DNA of 36,971 nucleotides from Peptococcaceae bacterium (GCA_023249405.1 JAHFCR010000028.1:1-36971); one strand, 5' to 3'. Positions 7,396 through 16,840 are shown, counted from the stretch's first letter. Notes: generated by a model from the letters alone, not told the origin. Translations and numbers: made by a program.

Positions 7396-7698
7396 GGTTG
7401 TCCGGGGCGAGCGACAATGAGTGCGTCTGGCAGCAGGCATCATTTCTGTTTCCTCTATAATGCTATAATATATGTAGCTGCTAAGGAGTCAGTAGTCAGT
7501 AGTCAGAATGAGAGAACTGGTCTTGCGAAGAATCTTGGAAACTGTGATATTTCCGAAGCGTAACTTCTTTGCAAGTGGATAGTAAATAGTTGGTAATATA
7601 TTCTCATAGATAATATGGCCCCGGTTCCGTCAGGCAGGGAATGAACTGCCTGGCAGCCAAATAAAAGCGGGACAAAAGACAGCATTGGAGTGAGAGCA
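7396..7698. other. Intergenic region between tsaE and the DUF815 gene
   Basis: Two overlapping TATAAT boxes on the + strand (7456-7461 and 7464-7469), without a good -35, may start the DUF815 transcript. A short tandem run of GTCAGTA units lies at about 7487-7507. A CAGGCAG/CTGCCTG hairpin lies at about 7639-7660, with no T tract behind it. No gene is seen. Confidence 0.4.
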
Positions 7699-9078
7699 TT
7701 GATCAAAGATCTGCCACCGGCAACGTCACAACCGCTCAAGGAGACCGGCCTGGCCTTGAATTCCCTGACAGTATACCGCAGGCTGCTGGATGAAGACCAG
7801 GTCATCAACCGCCTGCGTGCGCTGTCCGACTTTTGTCTCCGGGACCGGACAGAACTGGAGATATTCCTCAATCACTACTGCGACTTTTTCGCTTCCCTGG
7901 CAGACAGCGCTGCCTGTTCCCTGGAGGACTATCTGGTGGCAGCGATCCTCTTTCACGACAACCCGTTCTCCCGCGCCATGGAGCGAGATAGCCACAACCT
8001 GGCCGGCCTGGAAGCGGCAGCGGCCCATGACCTGAACTGCCTGCAGCAGATGGCAAACCTGGCTCCAGCTTTGTTCAAAGCCTATGCGGTACAGCGCTGC
8101 TGCGAGTCTGAGGCGGAGCGGACGGCAGTGAACAATCTTCCGGAATGGCAAACCCATAGCGGAGCAGCCATAGGCCGGCAGCGCTATGGCCGGTATGAAG
8201 AGTTGAGCCGCAGTTTTCAGGAGAGCAGCCGTTGGTGTGATTGCCTGGATGGTCTGATCTCCTTCCACCGTCAAAACGGGGCTGGCATATTTGCCCAATA
8301 CGGGGCATTTTACTGGGACCATGCTGACGGCGCCGGCTGCCTGAAGGGCATTGCCAACCCGGACCCGGTGGCCCTGTCCGACCTCATCGATTACGAGACC
8401 GAGCGCGCTGAAGTCATCGAGAACACACTGCAGTTCCTGAACGGCTGGCCCGCCAATAACGTGCTCCTCTATGGAGACAGGGGCACCGGCAAATCATCCA
8501 CCGTGAAAGCCCTTTTAAATGAGTACCAGCAGCAGGGACTGCGACTGGTGGAGGTGCCCAAGACCAGATTACTTGATTTTCCCGCCATCATCAGGGAGTT
8601 AAAGGACCGTGGAGAAAAGTTCATCCTGTTCGTGGACGACCTGTCTTTCGAGGACAGTGAGGATAGCTACACCACCCTGAAGGCAGTGCTGGAGGGCGGC
8701 CTGGAACACAGGCCCGGCAACGTGCTGATCTATGCCACCTCTAACCGTCGCCACCTGATCAGGGAACGTTTCAGCGACCGGGTGGGCCTGCAATCCGGCG
8801 GCAGCCAGGAGGATGTGCACGCTGGAGACACAGTGCAGGAAAAGCTATCCCTGGCGGATCGGTTCGGGATCACCGCGATCTTTTCCACCCCTGATCAGGA
8901 CCGGTACCTGCAGATCGTCGAAGGAATCGCGGCAAGGAGAGGGCTCCGCATTGATCGGGAACAGTTGCACCGGGCCGCCCTGAACTGGGAGAGCTGGCAT
9001 AACGGGCGCTCCCCCAGAACCGCCAGGCAGTTCGTGGATTGGTTGGAGGGCAGAATCAATAGTGAGGTCAACGCCTGA
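7699..9078 (+). CDS. DUF815 family AAA-type ATPase
   Basis: About 459 residues. A poorly conserved helical N-terminal half (to about residue 230) precedes a P-loop ATPase. Visible are Walker A LLYGDRGTGKSSTVKALL, Walker B FILFVDDLSFE, a sensor-1-like LIYATSNRRHL and a late arginine-rich LID-like segment (RSPRTARQFVDW). This is the DUF815 pattern; the physiological role of the family is not established. TTG 7699 is preferred as start because GGAG lies 8 bases before it; the GTG at 7690 overlaps that ribosome binding site. The gene stands alone, divergent from tsaE and convergent with the C26 hydrolase gene, whose stop is 5 bases away. Confidence 0.85.
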   Translation: MIKDLPPATSQPLKETGLALNSLTVYRRLLDEDQVINRLRALSDFCLRDRTELEIFLNHYCDFFASLADSAACSLEDYLVAAILFHDNPFSRAMERDSHNLAGLEAAAAHDLNCLQQMANLAPALFKAYAVQRCCESEAERTAVNNLPEWQTHSGAAIGRQRYGRYEELSRSFQESSRWCDCLDGLISFHRQNGAGIFAQYGAFYWDHADGAGCLKGIANPDPVALSDLIDYETERAEVIENTLQFLNGWPANNVLLYGDRGTGKSSTVKALLNEYQQQGLRLVEVPKTRLLDFPAIIRELKDRGEKFILFVDDLSFEDSEDSYTTLKAVLEGGLEHRPGNVLIYATSNRRHLIRERFSDRVGLQSGGSQEDVHAGDTVQEKLSLADRFGITAIFSTPDQDRYLQIVEGIAARRGLRIDREQLHRAALNWESWHNGRSPRTARQFVDWLEGRINSEVNA

Positions 9079-9083
9079 GCCCA

Positions 9084-9791
9084 TCAGGCCCCGGCAGCGT
9101 GCACCAGGGCGCTGAACAGGGATGCCGCTGCCTGGTCATGTTCCCACATGGCTTCTGGATGCCATTGTACCCCTAATAGCCAGTGTTGGCCCGGCGCTTC
9201 CACTCCCTCAATCACGCCGTCCTCCGCCCAGGCGGTCACCTGCAACCCTGGAGCCGGTTCTTTGATCGACTGGTGGTGGAGGCTGTTGACCTGCAGTTTG
9301 TCCATGCCCACGATGGCGGCCAGTTTGCTGCTCTGGCGCACGGCCACAGAGTGAGTGGGATAGCGGCGGGCGGCTCCCTGGCGGTGCTGGAGAGACTGGG
9401 GTTGCTGCGCAGCCAGGTCCTGGTAGAGAGTGCCTCCCAGGGCTACGTTGATCACCTGAATCCCCCGGCAGATCCCCAGTACCGGTTTGCCCAGGTCGAT
9501 CATCAATCGCAGCATTCCGATCTCAAAATCGTCCCGCTCAGGGTCGAACTCCTCCAGCTTCCAGTGCGGCTCCTCACCGAACAGGAAAGGCTGCAGGTCT
9601 CCGCCGCCGGAGAGTAGCAGGGCATCTATCTTGCCGGCGCAGCTCAGCATCGCTTCCCGATCCGTCAGCGGCGGCAATAGCAAGGGAACGCCGCCTGCCT
9701 GCCTGACACCCCCCACGTAGGTGTTCCGGCAGTAATAGTAATCCTGTTCGGCGTTATGGGCGGTAGTGATCCCGATGCAAGCTCTGGCCAT
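9084..9791 (-). CDS. Peptidase C26 / gamma-glutamyl hydrolase-like (PuuD family)
   Basis: 235-residue class-I glutamine-amidotransferase-fold hydrolase. The nucleophile elbow is VLGICRGIQVINVALGG (Cys), and the catalytic His and Glu are in LGVQWHPEAM. DALLLSGGGDLQP near residue 55 is also typical. Relatives cleave gamma-glutamyl bonds, as in gamma-glutamyl-GABA in the Puu pathway, but no other Puu genes are nearby, so the substrate is open. It is the last gene after alr in a leftward run. A GTTTCA/TGAAAC inverted repeat with an inner GGGATC/GATCCC core (9822-9853) lies in its leader. Confidence 0.87.
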   Translation of the reverse strand: MARACIGITTAHNAEQDYYYCRNTYVGGVRQAGGVPLLLPPLTDREAMLSCAGKIDALLLSGGGDLQPFLFGEEPHWKLEEFDPERDDFEIGMLRLMIDLGKPVLGICRGIQVINVALGGTLYQDLAAQQPQSLQHRQGAARRYPTHSVAVRQSSKLAAIVGMDKLQVNSLHHQSIKEPAPGLQVTAWAEDGVIEGVEAPGQHWLLGVQWHPEAMWEHDQAAASLFSALVHAAGA

Positions 9792-9821
9792 GAACGCTCA
9801 ACCTCCCCGGTCAATTCAGGA

Positions 9822-9853
9822 GTTTCATAGGGAGATCCCGATCCCCGTGAAAC
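9822..9853 (-). repeat. Inverted repeat in the leader of the C26 hydrolase gene
   Basis: GTTTCA (9822-9827) pairs with TGAAAC (9848-9853), with further pairing inside through GGGA and TCCC. There is no T tract, so it may be an RNA processing site, attenuator or operator between alr and the downstream gene. Confidence 0.35.
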
Positions 9854-9866
9854 CCGATCTATATTA

Positions 9867-11015
9867 TCATGATAATCGCGTTTTCCCGGCAGCTTCTCCC
9901 ACATATACGCGGGGCACCCGGGTACTGATCCTGGTGACGATCTCGTAGTTGATCGTGCCGATGTGCCCAGCCAATTCATCCGCGGTGATCTCTTCCGAAC
10001 CCTGGCGCCCGATCAGCACCGCCTCGTCCCCTGGCTTAACGCCCTTAATGCGCCCGACATCCACCATCAGCTGATCCATACAGACTGTTCCCACTACCGG
10101 AGCGCGCTGCCCGCCGATCAGGGCGTCAGCCTTGTTGGAGAGCGGCCTGGGATAACCGTCGGCGTATCCGAGCGGGATGGTGGCGATGCGGGTGGCGCCG
10201 GTGGCGACAAAAGTACATCCATAGCTGATACTGTCGCCTCTGGCCACCTCCTTGACGAAAGCGACCCGGGCCTTGAGGCTCATCACCGGCTTCAGGGCGA
10301 CCAGGTCGTGGCGCACCGTTGGAGCAGGATAGAGCCCGTAGATGATCACCCCTGGCCGTACCAGATCCAGATGGGTGTATGGCAGGTCGATGACAGCCGG
10401 CGAGTTGGCGCAATGGCGCCACCTGATGTAGACCCCCTGGGCGGCCAGTTGCTTAACCACCTGCTGCAACTTCTGGAACTGCTGCTCGGTGTAGCTCTTG
10501 TCAGGAGCATCGGCTATGGCAAAATGGGTGAAGATCCCCTCGATCTCCATTCCCGGCAACCGGTACAGCTTGGAGATGGCATCGACGGTCTCCCTGGTGG
10601 CCGGAAAGCCGATCCGCCCCATCCCCGTATCGATTTTAATATGCACCCGGGCCTTCTTTCCCAGCTTGTGGGCTGCCGCAGCCAGCGCCAATCCACCTTC
10701 CCGTGAAAAGACGGTCTGGCTGATATCGTTGGCCACCACTTCTCCGGCGTCCTGTTCCGGGGTGGATCCCAAGACCAGAATAGGCGCCTTAATCCCCTGC
10801 TGGCGAAGCTCCAGGGCTTCCTGCAGCAAGGCCACGCCCAGCCAGTCGGCCCCGCTCATCAGGGCCACCCTGCTCACCTGCTCCGCCCCATGACCATAGC
10901 CATTAGCCTTGACAACGGCCATGACCTGAGCGCGGGGGTTGGTAATACGACGGATCTCCCGGACATTGTTGCAGAGAGCATCCAGGTCTACCTCCGCCCA
11001 CACCGGTCGCGGCAT
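9867..11015 (-). CDS. alr: Alanine racemase
   Basis: 382-residue PLP enzyme interconverting L- and D-alanine for peptidoglycan. The PLP lysine is in VMAVVKANGYGHGA, and the second catalytic base, a Tyr, is in ISYGCTFVATG. The C-terminal region VCMDQLMVDVG and ELAGHIGTINYEIVTRISTRVPRVYV is typical. ATG 11015 has GGAGG 8 bases upstream; the adjacent GTG 11018 is possible. The acpS-nnr-alr order is common in Bacillota. Confidence 0.94.
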   Translation of the reverse strand: MPRPVWAEVDLDALCNNVREIRRITNPRAQVMAVVKANGYGHGAEQVSRVALMSGADWLGVALLQEALELRQQGIKAPILVLGSTPEQDAGEVVANDISQTVFSREGGLALAAAAHKLGKKARVHIKIDTGMGRIGFPATRETVDAISKLYRLPGMEIEGIFTHFAIADAPDKSYTEQQFQKLQQVVKQLAAQGVYIRWRHCANSPAVIDLPYTHLDLVRPGVIIYGLYPAPTVRHDLVALKPVMSLKARVAFVKEVARGDSISYGCTFVATGATRIATIPLGYADGYPRPLSNKADALIGGQRAPVVGTVCMDQLMVDVGRIKGVKPGDEAVLIGRQGSEEITADELAGHIGTINYEIVTRISTRVPRVYVGEAAGKTRLS

Positions 11016-11141
11016 CACTTGCGCCTCCAGACATTATCCGGCTGAGCGCTTGAAAACTCAGCCAGAAAAGGTTTCATTACGATCACATGAGTTTCCGTGC
11101 GTAAGCACAATCGCTGGCATGACCTGCGCCCACAAATATCT

Positions 11142-12728
11142 TTACCGCCCCCAGATCTCCTTAAATACCAGGGGCAGCTCCCCCAGCAGGTCTCCGGCAA
11201 CCAGGCCGGCCATGCCCCGGGCAGCAGCCAGGCGGTCTGCAGCCCGGCCATGGGCAAATACCCCGGCGGCGGCGGCCTTAACCGGCGCCAGACCCTGGGC
11301 CAACAAACCGGCGATCAGGCCGGTCAGCACATCCCCGGTCCCGCCGGTGGCCAGGCCCGGGTTGCCGGTCGCGTTGATCAGGACCCGCCCATCCGGTGAG
11401 GCCACCACCGTATGGGCGCCCTTCAGCACCACTGTCGCCCCCCATAGCTGGCTGGCTTTCCGGGCGGCTCCTATCCGGTCCGCCTGGATGGCGTCGATGC
11501 CGGTGTCCAGCAACCGGGCCATCTCTCCGGGATGGGGGGTGAGCACCCAGTCCCGCCTTTTGGCCGCCATTGCAGGATCGGTCAGCAATTTCTTATCCCG
11601 GGCCAGCAGGTTCAGGGCATCCGCATCGATGACCGCGGGCACACCGATCTCCTGCAAAAGTTCGTCCAGGAAAATTGCCGTCTCCGGGTCCTGTCCCAGG
11701 CCGGGCCCGACTGCCAGGGCCGTGGCCCTGCCCAGCTGTTCCCGTAAAACCGAATAAGAGTTCCTGGCGAAACCCCGGCCGGATGATTCCGGCGCCGGCC
11801 GAGTCATGACTTCTGTCAGTTTGACCGCCAATATCGGGTGGCTAGAGGCTGGCGCCACGGCGGTTACCAGCCCTGCCCCGCTTCTGAGGGCGGCATTGCC
11901 GGCCAGCGCAATCGCTCCGGTATAACCCAGCGCTCCCCCGATCACCACCGCGTGCCCGTAGCTGCCCTTATGATCCGTGGGCTGGCGGGGCGGCAGGTAT
12001 TCATTCACCAGCATGGCGTCGATCAGGTAAAAGGAATCCTGGCCGGCAATCGGATTATTGCTGCCGAGCAGGCCTGGTGGAAAGGAGATGTCGCCGACCA
12101 CCACCTCACCGGCATAGCCGGCGCCGGGGTCCAGATATAATCCCAGTTTAGGCAAACCGAGAGTGACGGTGAGATTGGCCCTGATGCAGGCGCCGGCTGT
12201 CTTACCGGTATCCGCTTCCGTCCCTGAAGGCAGGTCCACCGCCAGCACCGGTTTGCCGGTTTCATTGACCATATTGATCAGCGACGCCACCGGCTCCGGG
12301 GGTAAACCCCGAAATCCAGTGCCAAACAGGGCATCCACCACCAGGTCAGCCGCCTGGAGCGACTCCGCCAAGCGGCCAGGACTGCCGGTGTCAAGCACCC
12401 AGTGGGGTATCCCGGCAGCAGTCACGATCTGGAGGTTGACAGCGGCATCGCCCCGGTAGGAATCCGGGGGCGCTGTCAGGATGATCTCCACCCCGGCGCC
12501 GCGGTTGAACAGCTGGCGGCCCACCACCAATCCGTCTCCGCCATTGTTGCCCGGACCGGCCAGGATCAGCGCTCTCCGCCCGTCCGGGCCGCCGCTCCAA
12601 TAGTGCTGCTCGATGGCCTGAACCACGCTGAGCCCGGCGTTCTCCATCAGAATGATGCTGGGGATGTGAAAGCGGCGCGTCGCCTCCGCATCCAATTCCC
12701 GCATCACTTCCGCCTTGACCAGCCTCAC
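11142..12728 (-). CDS. nnr: Bifunctional NAD(P)H-hydrate epimerase/dehydratase
   Basis: 528-residue two-domain metabolite-repair enzyme. The N-terminal YjeF_N epimerase domain contains LAGPGNNGGDGLVVGRQL and DALFGTGFRG. The C-terminal ADP-dependent dehydratase (carbohydrate kinase-like, NnrD) domain contains AVGPGLGQDPET, VLTPHPGEMARLL and GTGDVLTGLIAGLLAQG. Together they repair damaged NADHX and NADPHX. Length fits the fused bacterial form (about 500-530). Start is GTG 12728, with GGTGG 6 bases upstream. Confidence 0.93.
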   Translation of the reverse strand: MRLVKAEVMRELDAEATRRFHIPSIILMENAGLSVVQAIEQHYWSGGPDGRRALILAGPGNNGGDGLVVGRQLFNRGAGVEIILTAPPDSYRGDAAVNLQIVTAAGIPHWVLDTGSPGRLAESLQAADLVVDALFGTGFRGLPPEPVASLINMVNETGKPVLAVDLPSGTEADTGKTAGACIRANLTVTLGLPKLGLYLDPGAGYAGEVVVGDISFPPGLLGSNNPIAGQDSFYLIDAMLVNEYLPPRQPTDHKGSYGHAVVIGGALGYTGAIALAGNAALRSGAGLVTAVAPASSHPILAVKLTEVMTRPAPESSGRGFARNSYSVLREQLGRATALAVGPGLGQDPETAIFLDELLQEIGVPAVIDADALNLLARDKKLLTDPAMAAKRRDWVLTPHPGEMARLLDTGIDAIQADRIGAARKASQLWGATVVLKGAHTVVASPDGRVLINATGNPGLATGGTGDVLTGLIAGLLAQGLAPVKAAAAGVFAHGRAADRLAAARGMAGLVAGDLLGELPLVFKEIWGR

Positions 12729-12799
12729 TGCAATCCACCGCCCTAACCGACTGGCGATCCTTAACCGCTATAGTTTATGAGTGTCGCCAGCCCATAGTA

Positions 12800-13180
12800 T
12801 CATTCACCGCTCTCAGCCACCACCATGGCACAGGCATACTCCCGGCTATGGCTGAGGCTCACTTCCAATTTGACAATGCCATGGCCGGCGATCAGACTGG
12901 CAGCCTCAGCAGCCAGGCAGATCTCCGGCCGTCCCGAATCCATCACCACTTCGACCTCCCGCCAGCCGATGACCCGGCCGGACAGCACGCGGCTGCAGGC
13001 CTTGTAGACCGCCTCTTTGGCTGCAAACCGCGCCGCCAGAGAGGCCGCTGGACAGTTGCGGCCATTGCAATAGGCGATCTCCCGGCCGGTAAACAGGCGA
13101 TCCGCCAACCGGGAATGTCTGGCCATGGCTTTCTCTAAACGCCCGATCTCCACGATGTCGATGCCGATGCCGACGACCAT
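12800..13180 (-). CDS. acpS: Holo-[acyl-carrier-protein] synthase AcpS
   Basis: 126-residue 4'-phosphopantetheinyl transferase that activates ACP for fatty acid synthesis. The conserved N-terminal GIGIDIVEIGRLEKA and the Mg/CoA-binding AARFAAKEAVYKA motif are present, with the C-terminal LSHSREYACAMVVAE. First gene of the acpS-nnr-alr group. A TATAAT box on the - strand (13226-13231) lies 46 bases upstream of its start. Confidence 0.94.
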   Translation of the reverse strand: MVVGIGIDIVEIGRLEKAMARHSRLADRLFTGREIAYCNGRNCPAASLAARFAAKEAVYKACSRVLSGRVIGWREVEVVMDSGRPEICLAAEAASLIAGHGIVKLEVSLSHSREYACAMVVAESGE

Positions 13181-13225
13181 AAACCCTTCGCCCCAGCCCT
13201 CATTTTTTGCATTTTTGCTCTAGTT

Positions 13226-13231
13226 ATTATA
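13226..13231 (-). promoter_or_regulatory. Likely -10 box of the acpS operon
   Basis: A perfect TATAAT on the - strand upstream of acpS. The -35 at 17 bases (GTGAGC) matches the consensus poorly, so only the -10 is called. Confidence 0.4.
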
Positions 13232-13357
13232 GCATAAAGCTTTTTCTGGCTCACGACACAGATTCAGAGGAGATGGTTCTCCTGCTCTATAAAGCATATC
13301 AACAGAACCGCTCCCCCCTGATGCGTAATATATTTACAAATTATTTACAAATGCCGA

Positions 13358-13386
13358 TTGACATGGACTTTCAAAATGGATTTAAT
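13358..13386 (+). promoter_or_regulatory. Promoter of the TetR-HlyD-MFS operon
   Basis: Perfect TTGACA (13358-13363), 17-base spacer, TTTAAT (13381-13386). The predicted start near 13393 falls on the operator-like sequence immediately downstream. Confidence 0.7.
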
Positions 13387-13392
13387 AGTAGA

Positions 13393-13410
13393 GAACCGAT
13401 TGGTCATTAT
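13393..13410 (+). promoter_or_regulatory. Putative TetR operator for efflux operon 1
   Basis: GAACCGATTGGTCATTAT matches 13 of 18 bases of the near-perfect palindromic operator in front of the second TetR gene (23900-23917). It sits at the predicted transcript start. A further half-site-like GGACCGTTCAGT follows at about 13413-13424. Autorepression by the first TetR protein is inferred. Confidence 0.5.
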
Positions 13411-13438
13411 CAGGACCGTTCAGTCAGGAGACAATACG

Positions 13439-14077
13439 ATGTCGCGTCGTGACCGGGAAAAAGAGTTCAAGAAAAAGTACATCGCCGAGGCCGCCTACCG
13501 GCTGTTTGCCAGCAGCTCCTACGAGGCCGTGACCGTGGAGGATATCGCCCGGGAGGCCGAGTTCGGCAAAGGCACCCTGTACCAGTTTTTCGAGAGCAAG
13601 GATGACCTCCTCGCCTACATCCTGGAAGAGGGCCTGGATCGGATCTGCAGCGAGATCGCCTCAGAGTGCTCGGCCGCGGTTGACCCGCGGGAGGCGTTAA
13701 ACAGGTTGATCACCCTGCAATACGGCTTTCACAAAGACTTCGTCCACCTCTTTCTGGCCTTCAAGCGCAACACGGACGACCTGCCGAACCCGGACATAGC
13801 CGCCCGGGTCAGACTGATGCTTGACCGGAAGGCCGCGCTGTCGGAGCAGGTGCTGGAGCGCGGGATCAGGGAACGGGTCATCATCCCGGCCGATGTCCAG
13901 AAACTGGCCAGGGCGACGGACTGTATCGTGAAGGGATTTGTGATCTCGGGCGTGGAGATCGATGGTGCGATCGATGACCCGAATAAAGATTTAGAGCTGA
14001 TCAGAATGGTCTTGTCCAATGGCATTTTGATGAATACTGGGGGAGATAAAAGTGGGGGAACAGCAGACAGGCAGTAA
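13439..14077 (+). CDS. TetR/AcrR family transcriptional repressor
   Basis: 212 residues. The N-terminal helix-turn-helix reads EKEFKKKYIAEAAYRLFASS, YEAVTVEDIAREAEFGKGTLYQFF and ESKDDLLAYI, the usual TetR DNA-binding core. The C-terminal ligand domain is not recognisable. Start is ATG 13439 with GGAG 8 bases upstream; the open frame extends 27 codons further but crosses the promoter and operator. It overlaps the HlyD gene by 26 bases and so very likely regulates its own operon in response to an efflux substrate. Confidence 0.9.
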   Translation: MSRRDREKEFKKKYIAEAAYRLFASSSYEAVTVEDIAREAEFGKGTLYQFFESKDDLLAYILEEGLDRICSEIASECSAAVDPREALNRLITLQYGFHKDFVHLFLAFKRNTDDLPNPDIAARVRLMLDRKAALSEQVLERGIRERVIIPADVQKLARATDCIVKGFVISGVEIDGAIDDPNKDLELIRMVLSNGILMNTGGDKSGGTADRQ

Positions 14078-15152
14078 CTATTCCAATAACGGCAGCAAGA
14101 AAAATACCGTCGTCGTGATCGTGGCGCTGGTCGTGGTCGCCGCCCTGGCAGGAGGGATCTGGTGGTGGCATGAACTGCGGGTCACCGTCAGCACCGATGA
14201 CGCCCAGGTGACCGGCAACATCGCCGATATCAGCCCCAAGATCGCCGGCCGCCTGGATCGGATCTTTGTGTCCGAGGGGGATACGGTCAGCGCCGGCCAG
14301 AAACTGGCCGAGCTGGATACCGCCAGCGCCAAGGTGGCCATGAACCAGGCCGAAGCCGCCCTGGAACTGGCCAAGGCCAACTACGCCAAATTGCCGGATG
14401 ATATCAAGTCCGCCCAGGCCACCGCCGACAAGGCGCAGCAGGCGCTAACCGCCGCCCAGGCCCAGGTCAAATCCGACCAGTTCTCTCTCGACGATGCCAA
14501 TAGGGCCCTGAACCAGACAGATAACCTCTACTCCTCCGGCGCCGCCTCCAAAGAGGCCCTGGATTCGGCCCGCTCCAAGAAAGGATCGGCCCAGGCCAGG
14601 CTGGAAGCCGACCAGGCCAATGTCCTGGCGGCCCAGGCCAGCTTGCAGGACGCCCAGGCCAGGTTGGAAGCGGTCAACAATACCAGCGCCGCCACCTACC
14701 AGGCAGCGCTGAAGCAGGCCCAGGCCAACTACGACAGCGCCAAGTTGAACTATGACAATTCCTTTATCTACGCCACCATCAGCGGCACGGTGGTGCGGGT
14801 TCCTGCAGTCGTTGGCGAGAACCTCTCTCCCGGCACGGCGATCCTCTCCATATCCGACCTGCAGTCATCCTGGGTGGTGGCCAATGTCGAGGAGGGCAGC
14901 TATGGCCGCCTCCGTCCCGGACAGAAAGCGGAGGTCAAGGTTGATGCCTACCCGGGCAAGGTGCTTGCCGGCCAGGTAATCGAGTTGGGCGGGGCCACCC
15001 AGTCCACCTTCTCCCTGATCCCGACCCAGAACGACTCCGGCAACTTTACCAAGGTCACCCAGCGGATGCCGGTGAAGATCGAGATCGGCAACAAGGATGG
15101 CCTCATCCTGAAGCCGGGCATGTCCGTAGAGGTCACCATCCACACAGTATAG
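14052..15152 (+). CDS. HlyD/EmrA-type membrane fusion protein
   Basis: 366 residues. One N-terminal membrane helix (about 19-38: VVVIVALVVVAALAGGIWWW) is followed by the first lipoyl half ISPKIAGRLDRIFVSEGDTVSAGQKLAELD. A long alpha-helical coiled-coil hairpin rich in Ala, Gln and Lys spans about 90-230. Then come the second lipoyl half and the beta-barrel (FIYATISGTVVRVPAVVGENLSPGTAIL, then PGQKAEVKVDAYPGKVLAG). This is the adaptor of tripartite efflux pumps, partner of the DHA2 transporter encoded just downstream. GTG 14052 has GGGGGAG 6 bases upstream. No outer-membrane channel gene accompanies it in this window. Confidence 0.9.
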   Translation: MGEQQTGSNYSNNGSKKNTVVVIVALVVVAALAGGIWWWHELRVTVSTDDAQVTGNIADISPKIAGRLDRIFVSEGDTVSAGQKLAELDTASAKVAMNQAEAALELAKANYAKLPDDIKSAQATADKAQQALTAAQAQVKSDQFSLDDANRALNQTDNLYSSGAASKEALDSARSKKGSAQARLEADQANVLAAQASLQDAQARLEAVNNTSAATYQAALKQAQANYDSAKLNYDNSFIYATISGTVVRVPAVVGENLSPGTAILSISDLQSSWVVANVEEGSYGRLRPGQKAEVKVDAYPGKVLAGQVIELGGATQSTFSLIPTQNDSGNFTKVTQRMPVKIEIGNKDGLILKPGMSVEVTIHTV

Positions 15153-15176
15153 GAGACAGGCGGCGAGGCATCAACA

Positions 15177-16817
15177 ATGAGTCCCGACAAGATCAGAAAG
15201 CTGGAAGTATCCGAGGATATCAATTGGCCGGTGGTGATCATCATCGTCATCGGGACGTTCATGGCGATCCTGGACAGCAGCATCGTCAACGTCGCCCTGC
15301 CCAAGATGATGGCGGTATTCGGCGCCAACACCGATAAGATCGAATGGGTCCTCACCGCCTACATGCTGACCCTGGGGGTGGTCATGCCCCTGTCCGGCTA
15401 CCTGGGGGATACCTTCGGCTACAAGCGTTGCTATTTTGCCGCCCTCACCCTGTTCGTGTTCGGCTCCGCCCTGTGTGGCTTGGCCTGGAGCGTCAACAGC
15501 ATGATCGTCGCCCGGGTGATTCAGGCTTGCGGCGGCGGGATCCTGCAGCCGCTGGGGATGGCCCTCATCTACAAGGCCTGCCCCCGGAACAAGATCGGCA
15601 TGGTGCTGGGGGTCTGGGGGATCGCCACCGGCGCCGCCCCGGCCATCGGCCCCACCCTGGGCGGGTACCTGGTGCAGTACGTCAACTGGCGGATGATCTT
15701 CTACATCAACCTTCCGGTGGGCATCATCAACATGTTCCTGGTGCTGAACTACCTCCACGAGACGGATCTGACCAAGGGAAAGCGCCTCGATCTGGGCGGG
15801 ATCATCCTGTCCAGCGTCGGATTTTTCTGCCTGCTGCTGGCGCTCAGCGACGGCGTCACCGACGGCTGGACCTCTCCCTACATCGTCTCGCTGCTGCTTA
15901 TAGCTTTTATCAGCCTGGCCATCTTCATCGTCAACGAATTGCGTAATCCTGAACCGATCCTCGACCTGCGCCTGTTCAAGAACTTCATCTTCACTCTGGC
16001 CGTCATCCTCGGTTCGATCCTGTCTGTCTCCCTGTTCGGCGCCATCTTCCTGATGCCGATCATGATCCAGAACGTGCTCGGACAGACGGCCATGAAATCC
16101 GGCCTGATCCTGTTCCCGGCCGCCCTCGTCTCCATGGTGGTGATGCCGATCAGCGGACGGCTGTTCGACCGCTTCGGCGCCAGGGGGATAGTCATCATAG
16201 GACTGGCCCTGCTCACCTGGACGACCTATAAGATGGGATCCTTCAACGATCTGACCCCCTTCGCGGCGATGACCATGTGGCTGGGCATCCGCAGCATCGG
16301 GATGGGGCTGACCCTGATGCCGACGATGACCGCCGGCATGAACACCGTGCCGCCGCACCTGATCGGCAGGGCCTCGGCCATCAACAACGTCATTCGCCAG
16401 GTCTTCGCCGCCTTCGGGATCGCCATGTTCAACACGATCATGCAGAACCGCCAGATGTTTCACTTCGCCAACCTCGCCCGGTCGGTGAACATGGACAGCA
16501 ACATGGCCTTAGCCCTGCAGAGGCAGCTGCAGGGCCTGGTCGCTCATATCGGAATCAAGGTGTTCTCCATCACCATGCCTACCGGAACGATTCCCCCTGC
16601 GGCCACGCCACAGATGCTGGGCCTCTACATCATCGGCCTCAAAATAGGCGAGCTGTCCATGATCCAGGCAATCGACGACTGCTACATCGTGGCTGCCGCC
16701 CTGTGCTTTTTCGGCCTGCTGCTGTCTCCCTTTTTGAGGGACCGGAAGAGGGCCGCCATACAGCATGAGGAACCGGCTGCCAGATCAGAAACAAAACCCC
16801 TCGCTGCCGAGGGGTAG
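15177..16817 (+). CDS. DHA2 family (EmrB/QacA-type) MFS drug transporter
   Basis: 546-residue proton-driven multidrug exporter with about 14 hydrophobic helices. Signatures are LDSSIVNVALPKM in helix 1, the WVLTAYMLTLGVVMPLSGYL segment and the following motif A GDTFGYKRCY, and motif C-like GIATGAAPAIGPTLGGYL. The C-terminal tail is charged and cytoplasmic. With the HlyD-type gene upstream it forms an EmrAB-like pair controlled by the TetR gene at the head of the operon. A CCCCTCG/CGAGGGG hairpin overlaps the stop codon, but no T tract follows on the + strand. Confidence 0.93.
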   Translation: MSPDKIRKLEVSEDINWPVVIIIVIGTFMAILDSSIVNVALPKMMAVFGANTDKIEWVLTAYMLTLGVVMPLSGYLGDTFGYKRCYFAALTLFVFGSALCGLAWSVNSMIVARVIQACGGGILQPLGMALIYKACPRNKIGMVLGVWGIATGAAPAIGPTLGGYLVQYVNWRMIFYINLPVGIINMFLVLNYLHETDLTKGKRLDLGGIILSSVGFFCLLLALSDGVTDGWTSPYIVSLLLIAFISLAIFIVNELRNPEPILDLRLFKNFIFTLAVILGSILSVSLFGAIFLMPIMIQNVLGQTAMKSGLILFPAALVSMVVMPISGRLFDRFGARGIVIIGLALLTWTTYKMGSFNDLTPFAAMTMWLGIRSIGMGLTLMPTMTAGMNTVPPHLIGRASAINNVIRQVFAAFGIAMFNTIMQNRQMFHFANLARSVNMDSNMALALQRQLQGLVAHIGIKVFSITMPTGTIPPAATPQMLGLYIIGLKIGELSMIQAIDDCYIVAAALCFFGLLLSPFLRDRKRAAIQHEEPAARSETKPLAAEG

Positions 16818-16840
16818 AATGCCAATAAAAAAACAATGTT

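Noticed and set aside
7487-7507. CRISPR-like or operator array of GTCAGTA repeats
   Set aside because: Only about three short tandem units without spacers; most likely simple repeat slippage.
15171-16463. 430-codon open frame on the - strand
   Set aside because: Antisense shadow of the DHA2 transporter gene; the product is His/Asp/Gln-rich with no hydrophobic core.
16795-16815. Terminator after the MFS gene
   Set aside because: The CCCCTCG/CGAGGGG hairpin overlaps the stop codon but has no T tract on the + strand.
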